Source: Methanocalculus natronophilus
GTDB taxonomy: Archaea > Halobacteriota > Methanomicrobia > Methanomicrobiales > Methanocorpusculaceae
DNA: 64,000 nucleotides
Assembly (NCBI RefSeq): GCF_038751955.1
Contig: NZ_JBCEXH010000001.1
Span: forward strand, 204,300-268,299
Direction of reading: 5' to 3'
Positions 43,527-51,499 of the stretch are shown piece by piece. The position numbers and the translations under genes were made by a program. Below the pieces are notes generated by a model. It searched no databases. It was not told the origin of the DNA and saw nothing but the letters and a program-made list of their open reading frames with translations. Positions within the stretch are counted from its first letter, which is position 1. The number at the start of each line of letters is the position of its first letter.

Positions 43527-43850
43527 AATAGAGGTAACGGCTACAATAGTACCCAATCCCCTCTATTCGTACTGTGCAGTCTCTTCTCTCTATGCACCAT
43601 CCTTTTTTGTTTCTGGTCAGGGAGAGCCTGGGCCTCACCGATATTGGTATCAGGGAGACCGGAATATCTGGTGCTGGTACATGTTTTGAACTCCGTGTTC
43701 CTGTTGGATATTTCCGGTGGAGTATAAATCAGGCTAATAGCGATGAGGCACTTTGAGAGAGGGGTAATTCACTTTCATCCTGCACGGTTCACTTCTTATT
43801 ACCTTGCAGGTGTTCTTTGTTGTATGTATTCAGCAGGCAGTTCAACGATC
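43527..43850. other. Intergenic region between toxin-antitoxin and Orc1-like genes
   Basis: About 320 nt without a convincing gene. It contains the antitoxin promoter side and a TATA element (TATAAATC, 43723-43730) on the plus strand. A short open frame 43574-43756 has no recognised homology. The frame of the Orc1-like gene is open from 43743, but the residues before 43851 do not look like Orc1. Confidence 0.5.
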
Positions 43851-45404
43851 ATGTCACGCCACTTCAGATGCCACGACAAGCCGCTTCTCAGGGATCCGGA
43901 GATCCTCGAATGCGATTACGTGCCAGACCAGGTGCTCTTCCGTGATGCAGAGCTTGAGGAGATGGCATTCCATATCAGGCCCGGCCTCCATGGCCAGCGG
44001 CCGACGAGTATTCTCTGCCGGGGCCTGCCTGCCACTGGCAAGACGACCTGCATCCACCATCTCTTCACCGAGATCAGGCAGGTCAGCACGAACCTCGTTC
44101 CGGTGTATGTGAACTGCCAGCGGAGCAGAACAGCATATGCGGTCTATTCATTGATCTACCTGGAGCTGGTCGGCCATGCTCCCCCGAGTTCGGGCATCCC
44201 CCTCAGGCGCCTGATGGATGCCGTTGCAAAGGCACTTCTCTCAAAGAACGTCGTTCTGCTGGTCTGCCTTGACGATATCCACCACCTGATCCATGAGAAG
44301 ACCGCGGGCCAGGTCATCTCCTCGATCCTCAGGATGTATCTCGATTATCCCGGGTGCCGTGCCTCCCTGATCCTGGTCGAGAGCGATCTCACACTTGATA
44401 TCCGGCAGACGCTCGATCGATCGGTTATCTCAAGCCTCCTTGCAGAAGAGGTCTTCTTTGCCCCCTACTCCCCGGAACAGGTACAGGGCATCCTGAAGGA
44501 GCGGGTCAGAAGAGCGGTCTATCCGGGTGTTCTTCCCCTTGAGATCCTCGACCTGATCACCGATAAGACCATAGAGGCAGGCGATCTCCGTGTCGGCATC
44601 GACCTCCTCAAGCGCTCAGTACTCAGGGCCGAACGGGCGGCGCACATCACCGTCACCGAAGAGGATGTCAGCGCCGCCTATGGGGACGCCAGCGCAACGC
44701 ACCTCCGGGGCCTCGTCTCGCTCCTCACCGAAAAGGAGCGCCGGCTCCTCCTGGTCATCACCACCATGATCGAGGAGGGCGAACGAGCAGAACAGGAGAG
44801 ACGGGAGGAGACGAAGACGCGGGAGGAGAAGGAGAGAGGGGAGATGGGGAGGCTGGGTAAAGAAGACAAAAAGAGTAGTGCTAAAGAGACGTCTGGACGG
44901 GCGAATAAAGGGACAGAATATGATGAGTCCATGCCCCCGACTTCCGGGAGGGTCTACGCCCGCCTCCTGAGGGTGATGGCAGGGGAGCCTCTCTCTGGGC
45001 CCCGGGCAGAACCATCATCAGCAGATGCATCTGCCGTGGGCGAACCGGGCCCTGGCTATGGTTCCAACACCGCCACCCCCGCTGCCACCTGCTCCACCAC
45101 CCACACCGGCAGCGGTCCCGGTAGCACCCATGTGAGCGGCCATGGGGGCGGCCATGGGGGCGGCCCAAGTAGTAGCGCAAACGGCAGTGCTTCCTTCTCC
45201 TATTCGTCCTTCTATGAGCATCTCCACACCCTCGCCAACTACTCACTCATCACTATCACGGTCAGGCAGGCGAAAGGCCGGACAAGCGAGATCACCCTCC
45301 GGCACCCGGCCCGGAAGATGAGGCAGATCTATGAGGAGGTATGGGGGAAGGTAGAGGGGGGTAGGATAGAGAGGAGAAGGAGAAGGGAAGGGGAGGTAGG
45401 ATAG
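43851..45404 (+). CDS. Orc1/Cdc6-like AAA+ initiator protein, divergent
   Basis: 517 residues from MSRHFRCHDKPLLRDPEIL. The AAA+ core has Walker A GLPATGKTT (58-66), Walker B LLVCLDDIHHL (D141-D142, where LDE is usual) and a sensor region LVESDLTLDI. The C-terminal winged-helix region (SSFYEHLHTLANYSLITI) is split by about 140 residues of low-complexity Glu/Lys/Arg then Gly/Ser/His-rich sequence (about 316-459), absent from normal Cdc6. It would recognise an origin, perhaps of an integrated element. An 87-bp copy of its P-loop region lies 1.26 kb upstream. Confidence 0.85.
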   Translation: MSRHFRCHDKPLLRDPEILECDYVPDQVLFRDAELEEMAFHIRPGLHGQRPTSILCRGLPATGKTTCIHHLFTEIRQVSTNLVPVYVNCQRSRTAYAVYSLIYLELVGHAPPSSGIPLRRLMDAVAKALLSKNVVLLVCLDDIHHLIHEKTAGQVISSILRMYLDYPGCRASLILVESDLTLDIRQTLDRSVISSLLAEEVFFAPYSPEQVQGILKERVRRAVYPGVLPLEILDLITDKTIEAGDLRVGIDLLKRSVLRAERAAHITVTEEDVSAAYGDASATHLRGLVSLLTEKERRLLLVITTMIEEGERAEQERREETKTREEKERGEMGRLGKEDKKSSAKETSGRANKGTEYDESMPPTSGRVYARLLRVMAGEPLSGPRAEPSSADASAVGEPGPGYGSNTATPAATCSTTHTGSGPGSTHVSGHGGGHGGGPSSSANGSASFSYSSFYEHLHTLANYSLITITVRQAKGRTSEITLRHPARKMRQIYEEVWGKVEGGRIERRRRREGEVG

Positions 45405-45657
45405 AGAGGAGAAGGAGAGGGGAGGGGAGGGGCAGGAAGATTTGTGAGGCATAGGCAAGGGATACGGAAGGAATAGAGAAGGGATAGGGAAAGAACAGAG
45501 AATTCACTTCCCTCTCAATTATCCAATTATCCAATTATCCAATTACCCAATCATCCGATTATCGAAATTATCCAATTTGTCGAACTCCAATTTTCATCAC
45601 TTTCGCATCCTACCCGCCAGTTATATAAGCGCTAAAATGTGACTCTTTCCATATACT
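45405..45657. other. Repeat-rich intergenic region after the Orc1-like gene (candidate origin)
   Basis: A purine-rich stretch (GGAGAAGGAGAGGGGAGG, about 45407-45435) is followed by 8-bp AT-rich tandem repeats. The 3' end carries a promoter, TTATATAA at 45621-45628, for the DUF488 gene. Purine tract plus AT-rich repeats next to an initiator gene resembles an origin, but no canonical ORB element with its G-string was recognised. Confidence 0.35.
45516..45563 (+). repeat. Six 8-bp AT-rich tandem repeats
   Basis: CAATTATC x3, then CAATTACC, CAATCATC and CGATTATC, followed by degenerate copies to about 45585. It could be an unwinding element or plain slippage repeat. Confidence 0.85.
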
Positions 45658-46476
45658 ATGATAACAAAAAAGAAGCGGGCTCTCTTATATCTGCTTGGTA
45701 AAAAACAAAGCCTTACAAAATTACAATTGGTCAAACTACTATTCCTGGCATCACAGGATAATCCCCTTTATGATTTTGTACCTTACAGGTACGGCCCGTT
45801 TTCATTCCAGCTGTATACTGATATAAGCCATCTGGAGAGGGACGGGTACCTGCTTGAAACAAATACCATAGTTACGTCCCTCAATCATGAGTTTCCCTTC
45901 CCGGATCGTTTTATCCAGATGTCAATCGATCAGGTAGTACGCCAGTTTGGTGATAAAACCGAGCGGGAACTCATTGAGTATATTTATTCACAGTATCCGG
46001 AAACCACCATTTTTTCTGAGATAGAGAAGCGGCAACCGTACGAGAGGGATGAAACCGGTGTTGTCACAATCGGATATGAGGGGAAAAGTATTGATCGTTT
46101 CCTCTCGGTCCTCATCGATTCAAAAGTCGGAAAAGTAATTGACGTGCGAAGGAATGCGTTCAGTATGAAATATGGTTTCTCAAAGAAGCAGATCTCAAAT
46201 TATCTTGAACATATGGGAATCACCTACCTCCATATGCCTGAACTTGGCATCCAGAGCACCCGGCGGCAGAACCTCACAGATGAAGGATATGCACGACTCT
46301 TCCATGAATATAACCAGGAATTAGGTGAAAAAGCGGCCTGTCTCAATACCATCAAAACCATTGCAGAAGATGAAAAAGTGGCACTGCTCTGCTTTGAGGC
46401 AAAGGCATCCGACTGCCACCGGGGAGTTATCGCAGAGCGATTCCGGGAGGAGGGGCTGGAGGTTGTTGACCTGTGA
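45658..46476 (+). CDS. Two-domain protein: Panacea/DUF4065-like N-terminus fused to DUF488
   Basis: 272 residues. The N-terminal ~110 residues (RALLYLLGKKQSLTKLQLVKLLFLAS, YDFVPYRYGPFSFQLY) resemble the socA/Panacea-like antitoxin fold. The C-terminal DUF488 domain starts TIGYEGKSIDRF and carries IDVRRNAFSMKYGFSK, LGIQSTRRQNL and ALLCFEAKASDCHRG. DUF488 has an uncharacterised Arg/Cys/His-rich pocket and is common in defence neighbourhoods. It is coupled to the next gene by a 4-nt overlap. The promoter TTATATAA lies about 30 nt upstream. Confidence 0.75.
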   Translation: MITKKKRALLYLLGKKQSLTKLQLVKLLFLASQDNPLYDFVPYRYGPFSFQLYTDISHLERDGYLLETNTIVTSLNHEFPFPDRFIQMSIDQVVRQFGDKTERELIEYIYSQYPETTIFSEIEKRQPYERDETGVVTIGYEGKSIDRFLSVLIDSKVGKVIDVRRNAFSMKYGFSKKQISNYLEHMGITYLHMPELGIQSTRRQNLTDEGYARLFHEYNQELGEKAACLNTIKTIAEDEKVALLCFEAKASDCHRGVIAERFREEGLEVVDL

Positions 46477-47297
46477 CCTGGAAGACGAAGAAGGTACTTG
46501 TCACAGTGAAGGCATATCCGGAAAAAAGTAAAAAGCACGGTTCATCTGTGTGTACTGCGGGAGTAACAGATGAGGGGGAGTGGATTCGATTATATCCAAT
46601 GCCTATTTCATTGTTTACCGGCTCTCAAAAAATCAGTCGATATGACTGGATAGAGGTGGAGTGTCAAAAGGCAACTGATGAGAAATTGGGAAGGAAGGAG
46701 AGTTATCGGGTTCGCCCCGACTCAATCCGGGTACTCGATCAGTCGCTCTCCTCCGGGAAGAGAGCGGGACACGCCCCATGGGATGAGAGAAACCGGATTT
46801 TGCTACCAAAAGTTGCTTCTTCTCTCGAAGTTCTTATGGAACAATATAAAACAGATAAAACATCACTGGGGCTCATCAAACCAACTGAAATTCTAAGATT
46901 TTATACAAGGGAACCATTACAGGAGCCTCCCCTCTCAACAGAATATCAACAGTCCCTGACCAGTGAAAGAATACCGATTATTGCGGATCTCCCTCATCCA
47001 TTTGCCTATGAATTCAAATGCGATGGATGTGTTGATGGAAAAACTCACGACATTAAATGCCTTGACTGGGAGCTATTTGAATCATATCGAAGCTGGTGGA
47101 GAAAATACCAGGATCTGCAACTCCTCTGGGAAAAGCTCCACCTGAAGTTTTTCAGCGAGATGAGAGAGAAGAACCTATATTTTTTCGTAGGCATGCATTC
47201 ACTCCAACCAACATGGCTCATAATAGGCTTATATTACCCTAAAAATGACAAAATATCCCCAATAACCAGAGTTAAATCTCTCAGTGATTTTTCATAG
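46473..47297 (+). CDS. Unknown partner of the DUF488 protein
   Basis: 274 residues from a GTG. The N-terminal domain (VLVTVKAYPEKSKKHGSSVCTAGV, EGEWIRLYPMPISLF, WIEVECQK) looks like a small beta-barrel. The C-terminal half has a CDGC...HDIKC cluster (about 187-203) with potential metal ligands and a Trp/Glu-rich helix. I do not recognise the family, though it recurs beside DUF488 genes. Start overlaps the DUF488 stop by 4 nt, implying a stable two-protein unit. Confidence 0.6.
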   Translation: MTWKTKKVLVTVKAYPEKSKKHGSSVCTAGVTDEGEWIRLYPMPISLFTGSQKISRYDWIEVECQKATDEKLGRKESYRVRPDSIRVLDQSLSSGKRAGHAPWDERNRILLPKVASSLEVLMEQYKTDKTSLGLIKPTEILRFYTREPLQEPPLSTEYQQSLTSERIPIIADLPHPFAYEFKCDGCVDGKTHDIKCLDWELFESYRSWWRKYQDLQLLWEKLHLKFFSEMREKNLYFFVGMHSLQPTWLIIGLYYPKNDKISPITRVKSLSDFS

Positions 47298-47370
47298 GGG
47301 AGTAAGGATAAAGCTGAGATGAGGACGATAAGAGAGGTCTCATGGTACGGCCGTGAATTGGCACCACCTC

Positions 47371-47898
47371 TCAGATCCGATCAGCCCTCTCCTTCAGATC
47401 AGCTGAAAACGCCTCCATCACATCCAGATCCTTAAAAACGGGGAAGATCACCTTCCCTGATGAAAAGAGGAGAGCGGTTCCCCTCTCCCCCCGGTAGACG
47501 ACACCGGGGAACTGCTCGGGCTCATATTCGACCTGCTCCATTCCTTCTGCGATAACAAACCGGGAGAGGTTGATCGGCACTCCGAAGTCTTCCATCCCGA
47601 CGATATTCTGCACTTTCGGCACCGACAATGGATCGGATGCCGCCGCACAATCGATGATGGAAGAGATGATGGAGAGGAACTCTTCAAAGGCTCCGTCGAT
47701 CTGGTCAAGGGATTTCAGACCATAAATGATATATTTCCCACTTCGATACAGGGTGACTTTGCCGCCGGAGATGAGGATATATGCCCCATGGTACTGCTTG
47801 GGATCATATCTATACGATGCAGAGGGAAGTTCCTCCAGCCGCTGAAATGATATTGTCTGGTGGAGGTCGCCGGAGCAGACGATGTTAATGATCTTCAT
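47371..47898 (-). CDS. TATA-binding protein (TBP)-like paralogue
   Basis: 175 residues forming the two direct repeats of TBP. Repeat 1 (about 1-80) contains YDPKQYHGAYILISGGKVTLYRSGKYII. Repeat 2 (about 95-170) contains NIVGMEDFGVPINLSR, YEPEQFPGVVYRGERGTALLFSSGKVI. Length is close to normal archaeal TBP (about 180), but conserved DNA-intercalating and stirrup residues look altered and repeat 1 is strongly diverged. It may be an alternative transcription factor or a regulator. It lies 24 nt downstream of the DUF365 gene in an accessory region, not with core transcription genes. Confidence 0.8.
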   Translation of the reverse strand: MKIINIVCSGDLHQTISFQRLEELPSASYRYDPKQYHGAYILISGGKVTLYRSGKYIIYGLKSLDQIDGAFEEFLSIISSIIDCAAASDPLSVPKVQNIVGMEDFGVPINLSRFVIAEGMEQVEYEPEQFPGVVYRGERGTALLFSSGKVIFPVFKDLDVMEAFSADLKERADRI

Positions 47899-47922
47899 TT
47901 AAGGCTGGTTAGAGTGTTGTCA

Positions 47923-48441
47923 TTAATCCCTTAGATATTGTCCCCCAACCGGCACAAACCGCTCCGGCTTCTGCACCGTCCTATACGCCCGGATATCCTC
48001 AAGCTCGAGTGCCATCCAGTCCCGCTTCCGGCTCTTATTCTCACTCCCATTCACATTCTCATTCTCACTTCCATTCTCATTTTCCTTCCCCTTCCTGACC
48101 CGGACGGCCTTCCACCGCTCCTGGTTCTCCAGATACGCGACCATCTCATCCCGTGTGAGAAAGACGGCGTCGCCATAGGTGTCATAGAAGGTGAGGGGAT
48201 CTGCTGCGATCAGTATCCGCCTGATCGTCGCCTCCCCCACATACCCGGTATCTTCGTGCGACTGGTAGAAGACGAGCCGCATCCCCCGCCGCAGCTCCTT
48301 GAAGACAGTCGCCGGTTTCACAAAGACGGTCTTCCCCCCGGAGAAGAACCGGTGCATATACTGTTTCGGGACGGGGAAGGTGACGCCGGTAACGCTGGTG
48401 GCGTTGGTGACGCCGGTGAGGGTCGTTTCGTCGGTCCTCAT
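47923..48441 (-). CDS. DUF365-family archaeal protein
   Basis: 172 residues matching DUF365: VTFPVPKQYMHRFFSGGKTVFVKPAT, LVFYQSHEDTGYVGEATI, DAVFLTRDEMVAYLEN, WMALELEDI and PERFVPVGGQYLRD. The fold is PUA/ASCH-like, suggesting RNA or modified-nucleic-acid binding. An inserted Asn/Glu/Gly/Ser repeat (ENENGSENENVNGSEN, about 120-138) is unusual. The N-terminal TGVT repeat is also atypical. An IS605 element ends about 25 bp before its start, so its promoter may be displaced. It forms a pair with the TBP-like gene. Confidence 0.8.
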   Translation of the reverse strand: MRTDETTLTGVTNATSVTGVTFPVPKQYMHRFFSGGKTVFVKPATVFKELRRGMRLVFYQSHEDTGYVGEATIRRILIAADPLTFYDTYGDAVFLTRDEMVAYLENQERWKAVRVRKGKENENGSENENVNGSENKSRKRDWMALELEDIRAYRTVQKPERFVPVGGQYLRD

Positions 48442-48466
48442 AAACGATTCGTTGGTATGGGGTGTC

Positions 48467-48610
48467 GTGAACTACCCCCCGCTTGCGCAGGGGGCTTCCT
48501 GCGAGTGTCCGGGGATCGATGCGATCTTCAGACCTGTATGTCGCAGATTACCGGTAAACTCCTGGTAGCCCGTCCACAGGGCATTTTGTGATAGGCAGCG
48601 TAGCATAATA
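48467..48610 (-). ncRNA. Predicted omega-RNA/reRNA region at the element right end
   Basis: TnpB guide RNAs are normally transcribed over the 3' end of tnpB to the right end, with the guide lying just outside the element. Here the tnpB tail overlaps the RE hairpin, matching that layout. The guide would come from the adjacent DUF365 start region. This is inferred from position only. Confidence 0.4.
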
Positions 48611-49725
48611 TTGACCGCAGCGTTTCTGTCGCGGTCGAACACGCTACCACAATCACACTGCATAACACGATCTTTGACGGTCATCTCTGGGTGGATTTTT
48701 CCACAGCAGCAGCACGTCTTGCTCGTGTACTCTTCGCCGATCTCTATTACCTGTTTACCTGCAAGGATCGCCTTGTAGGTCAGAAATCCGGCAAAACGTG
48801 CAAGGTATCCGGTTCCTTGCGTTGACCTGTTCATCAGTTTCGTTGCTGTCTTGGACCTCGGCATCTTCTTCACCGAGAGATCGCCGATAATGATCGTTGT
48901 GGCCTTGGTATTCTCAACGAGTTTCTTGCTTACCTTGTGCTGGAAGTCCTTGAGCTGGTTGCTCTTTTTCTTCTCCATCTTTCGCTTGACGGCGTTGTAG
49001 CGTTTCCACCTCCGGCTTGGTTGTTTCCCCTTGATCTTCTTGCAGTGATCCCGCTTGGACTGCACGGTATCAATCTTCTTGTTCCAGTACCGATCCGGGC
49101 GGATGTTCTGGACTTCAATGAACTTCCCCTGACTGTTGACGGCGGTCTGCTTTATTACTCCGAGATCCCATGCCTGATACTGGCCGTTGTCAACGGGCGT
49201 CGGGGGAACGACCACTTCAACCACGGCAAGATACCATTTCTCCTTGCCATCCTGGAATACCTCAACCTGCTTGACAACCCCAAACTCATGTTCCGGGATG
49301 GCAAAGATCAGATCTACCCCTCCCGGCAGCTTGTGCGACAGTTTGATTGAGTCTGTGTCGATCTTGAACCCCGACTGGTTGTGCTTCATAGTGGTGAAAT
49401 ACTTCCGCCCTTTGAATCCCGGGGGTTTTGCATCGGGATCAACCTTGATCAACTCGAAGAACGACCGGTAGTTGGCATCCAGCGTCTTGAGCGTCATCTG
49501 CAGGACTTTCGCGTTGACCTTCTTCAGTTCCGGCCACTCTTTCTTGAGTTCCGGAAGATCGTTCTGCTGTTTGATGTAGGTCACGCCTTTGGTTCCGGTA
49601 GCGTAGGCATCACGCCGTTCGTTGAGCGCCCTATTGTACAGTCTCCGGTTGATATCGGACAGATCCCACAGGACGGCTGCCTGCTCTTCCGTGGGGTAGA
49701 TCCTAATCCTCCTTGTGAACTGCAT
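48472..49725 (-). CDS. tnpB: TnpB RNA-guided nuclease of the IS605 element
   Basis: 417 residues. The N-terminal HTH (MQFTRRIRIYPTEEQ) is followed by the RuvC-I Asp in AWDLGVIKQTAVNS, a RuvC-II region IIIGDLSVKKM with no Glu at the usual place, a zinc ribbon (CCCCGK...CDCG), and the RuvC-III Asp in FDRDRNAAVNIML. GEEYTSKTCC carries glutamates that could supply a relocated catalytic Glu. TnpB cuts DNA next to the TAM under guidance of an RNA read from the element's right end. Its start overlaps tnpA. Confidence 0.9.
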   Translation of the reverse strand: MQFTRRIRIYPTEEQAAVLWDLSDINRRLYNRALNERRDAYATGTKGVTYIKQQNDLPELKKEWPELKKVNAKVLQMTLKTLDANYRSFFELIKVDPDAKPPGFKGRKYFTTMKHNQSGFKIDTDSIKLSHKLPGGVDLIFAIPEHEFGVVKQVEVFQDGKEKWYLAVVEVVVPPTPVDNGQYQAWDLGVIKQTAVNSQGKFIEVQNIRPDRYWNKKIDTVQSKRDHCKKIKGKQPSRRWKRYNAVKRKMEKKKSNQLKDFQHKVSKKLVENTKATTIIIGDLSVKKMPRSKTATKLMNRSTQGTGYLARFAGFLTYKAILAGKQVIEIGEEYTSKTCCCCGKIHPEMTVKDRVMQCDCGSVFDRDRNAAVNIMLRCLSQNALWTGYQEFTGNLRHTGLKIASIPGHSQEAPCASGG

Positions 49726-50134
49726 CTCGTTCCTCCGCCTGGCTATCTACATACTTCTTCAAAATGTCCAGCGTGACCTGTCCGGTGGTTGCAAGGAAAT
49801 AGGATCGTGACCAGAAGGCATCACGCCAGAGCACTTGTTTGACCTCGGGGAAGTTCCGCCGGATCTCCCGTGAGGAAATGGTCTTCAGGGCGTTGATGTA
49901 CTTCGGGAGATTCAGCGTCGGCCCCGCCTTGAACAGCATATGGAAGTGATCCGGGCTGCACTCGATGTTGGTGACTTCAACCCCGAAGGTTTCAGAGATG
50001 CTGTGGATCTTGGTCTTCAGGAGATCCACATACCGATCATCGACAAAGACTCCTCTCCGGTACTTGACACACTGCACCAAATGGTAGTGCAAAGCATAGA
50101 CCGAATGGGCGCCCTTATCTAATCGGTAGTCCAT
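49703..50134 (-). CDS. tnpA: TnpA Y1 transposase of the IS605 element
   Basis: 143 residues of the Y1 HUH family: HuH as HFHML (residues about 63-67, SPDHFHMLFKAG), and the catalytic Tyr in DILKKYVDSQ near the C-terminus. The core YRRGVFVDDRYV is also typical. It performs single-strand peel-and-paste transposition using hairpins at the element ends. It overlaps tnpB by 23 nt. It appears intact, so the element may still be mobile. Confidence 0.93.
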   Translation of the reverse strand: MDYRLDKGAHSVYALHYHLVQCVKYRRGVFVDDRYVDLLKTKIHSISETFGVEVTNIECSPDHFHMLFKAGPTLNLPKYINALKTISSREIRRNFPEVKQVLWRDAFWSRSYFLATTGQVTLDILKKYVDSQAEERDAVHKED

Positions 50135-50228
50135 AGTTGCTATCAGGTGTGATGAACCATAAAGGTTGCGCGAGCTCGTAGACGGCTCTCATCCCCCAGC
50201 TTGCGCAAGGGGACTTCTCGCATGTGGA

Positions 50229-50452
50229 GTTAAAGGCTATTGTGTGGTGATCGGGGAGATCAGCAATAATGTCAAATGAGTACACTTTTCTCCCTATCCA
50301 AGAAGTCTATAACTATCGGTGCTATACCTATCGGTGATAAGAGAGGGTTGGAAAGATGACGATGGAGGGGAGGAATAGAACAGAGAACGGCGCAATACCC
50401 GGATTAGAATTGAGACTCCGGGAGGTCGGGGAGAGCCTGCGGAGGGGCGTGT
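50229..50452. other. Region between the IS element and the YhcG-type gene
   Basis: About 220 nt with a direct repeat CTATCGGTG (near 50314 and 50329) around a TATA-like CTATAACTAT. It ends in GGAGGGG (50441-50447), a strong Shine-Dalgarno element for the YhcG-type gene. The only ORF is a 36-codon frame listed separately. Confidence 0.4.
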
Positions 50453-50466
50453 ATGGGTTTGAGTGA
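50356..50466 (+). CDS. Possible short leader ORF before the YhcG-type gene
   Basis: 36 codons, MTMEGRNRTENGAIPG onward, ending GVYGFE-stop 14 nt inside the next gene. It has a purine-rich sequence upstream and overlaps the downstream start, so it could couple translation. No homology is recognised. It may be chance. Confidence 0.25.
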   Translation: MTMEGRNRTENGAIPGLELRLREVGESLRRGVYGFE

Positions 50467-51481
50467 TGCACTCCCGGAGGATTATCCCACGTTTCTTGCG
50501 GCCCTGAAGGTGCGGATACGGCAGGCACAGACCCGGGCGGTTCTCTCGGTGAACCGGGAGCTCATCCTGCTCTACTGGCAGATAGGACGGGAGATCATGG
50601 AGAGGCAGGAGCAGGAGGGGTGGGGATCAAAGGTGATCGACCGGCTCTCAGACGATCTCAGAAAGGAGTTCCCGGATGTACGGGGTTTCTCTCCCCGAAA
50701 CCTGAAGTACATGCGCTCGTTTGCGGAGGCATGGCCCGATCCTGAATTTGTGCAAGAGGTGCTTGCACAAATAACATGGTATCATGCGATCACCTTACTC
50801 GACAAGGTCAAAGACCAGATGGCGAGGGAGTGGTATATCCAAAGAACAATTGCGAACGGGTGGTCAAGGAACGTTCTCGTGCATCAGATCGAGAGTGGGC
50901 TTATCAGACGCGAGGGGCGGGCGGTGACGAACTTTTCATCAGCACTTCCTGCACCTCAGTCAGATCTTGCACGATCGGTACTCAAAGATCCCTATATCTT
51001 TGATTTCCTCGGGATCGGGGAGGATGCAGCCGAGAGGGAGCTGGAGCGGGCGTTGATCGAGCATATCCGCGATTTCCTTCTGGAGCTCGGGGTAGGTTTT
51101 GCGTTCATCGGGAATCAGTACAGGCTCTCTATTGGAGGGAGAGAATTCTCTATTGATCTCCTCTTCTACCATCTCAAACTTCGGTCATACGTGGTGATCG
51201 AATTGAAAATTGGAGAGTTCATCCCGGAGTATGCCGGGAAGATGAACTTCTACCTCTCAGCGGTTGATGATCTCCTCCGCCACCCTGATGATAGCCCAAG
51301 CATTGGGATCATCCTCTGCAAGTCACAGAACCGCATCATTGCTGAGTATGCCCTCAGGGATATGGAGAAGCCGATTGGCGTCGCCGGATATGAACTGACT
51401 ACTCACCTCCCCGAGGATTTGCGGGGGAGACTGCCGACGGTGGATGAACTGGAAGAGGAGCTGGGGCGGAGGGAAGGCTGA
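50453..51481 (+). CDS. YhcG/DUF1016 PD-(D/E)XK nuclease-family protein
   Basis: 342 residues. The N-terminal helical DUF1016_N domain (LSVNRELILLYWQIGREIMER, GFSPRNLKYMRSFAEAWP) is followed by the YhcG nuclease domain with FSIDLLFYHLKLRSYVVIELKIGEF, giving the D...ExK catalytic set. These proteins are frequent beside restriction and other defence genes and are thought to process DNA or RNA. The start is fixed by GGAGGGG 5 nt upstream. Complete and apparently intact. Confidence 0.9.
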   Translation: MGLSDALPEDYPTFLAALKVRIRQAQTRAVLSVNRELILLYWQIGREIMERQEQEGWGSKVIDRLSDDLRKEFPDVRGFSPRNLKYMRSFAEAWPDPEFVQEVLAQITWYHAITLLDKVKDQMAREWYIQRTIANGWSRNVLVHQIESGLIRREGRAVTNFSSALPAPQSDLARSVLKDPYIFDFLGIGEDAAERELERALIEHIRDFLLELGVGFAFIGNQYRLSIGGREFSIDLLFYHLKLRSYVVIELKIGEFIPEYAGKMNFYLSAVDDLLRHPDDSPSIGIILCKSQNRIIAEYALRDMEKPIGVAGYELTTHLPEDLRGRLPTVDELEEELGRREG

Positions 51482-51499
51482 ATGAGGAGGGGGCGTCTG

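Larger units (their letters stand above)
48467..50228 (-). mobile_element. IS200/IS605-family insertion sequence
   Basis: It contains tnpA and tnpB in the usual same-strand order. Both ends carry subterminal hairpins: CCCCC-GCTTGCGCA-GGGGG near 48475-48493, and a matching CCCCC-AGCTTGCGCA-AGGGG near 50192-50211. The left end on the minus strand is preceded by TTTAAC (50234-50229), the target/TAM type known for IS605-like elements. There are no inverted terminal repeats, as expected. Boundaries are estimates. The right end (RE) falls just upstream of the DUF365 start codon. Confidence 0.8.

Noticed and set aside
43743-43850. Upstream start for the Orc1-like gene
   Set aside because: The extra 36 residues do not resemble Orc1/Cdc6, and MSRHFRCHDKP at 43851 begins the recognisable protein.
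49187-49471. Plus-strand frames antisense to tnpB
   Set aside because: Shadow frames of the transposon gene with no independent signal.
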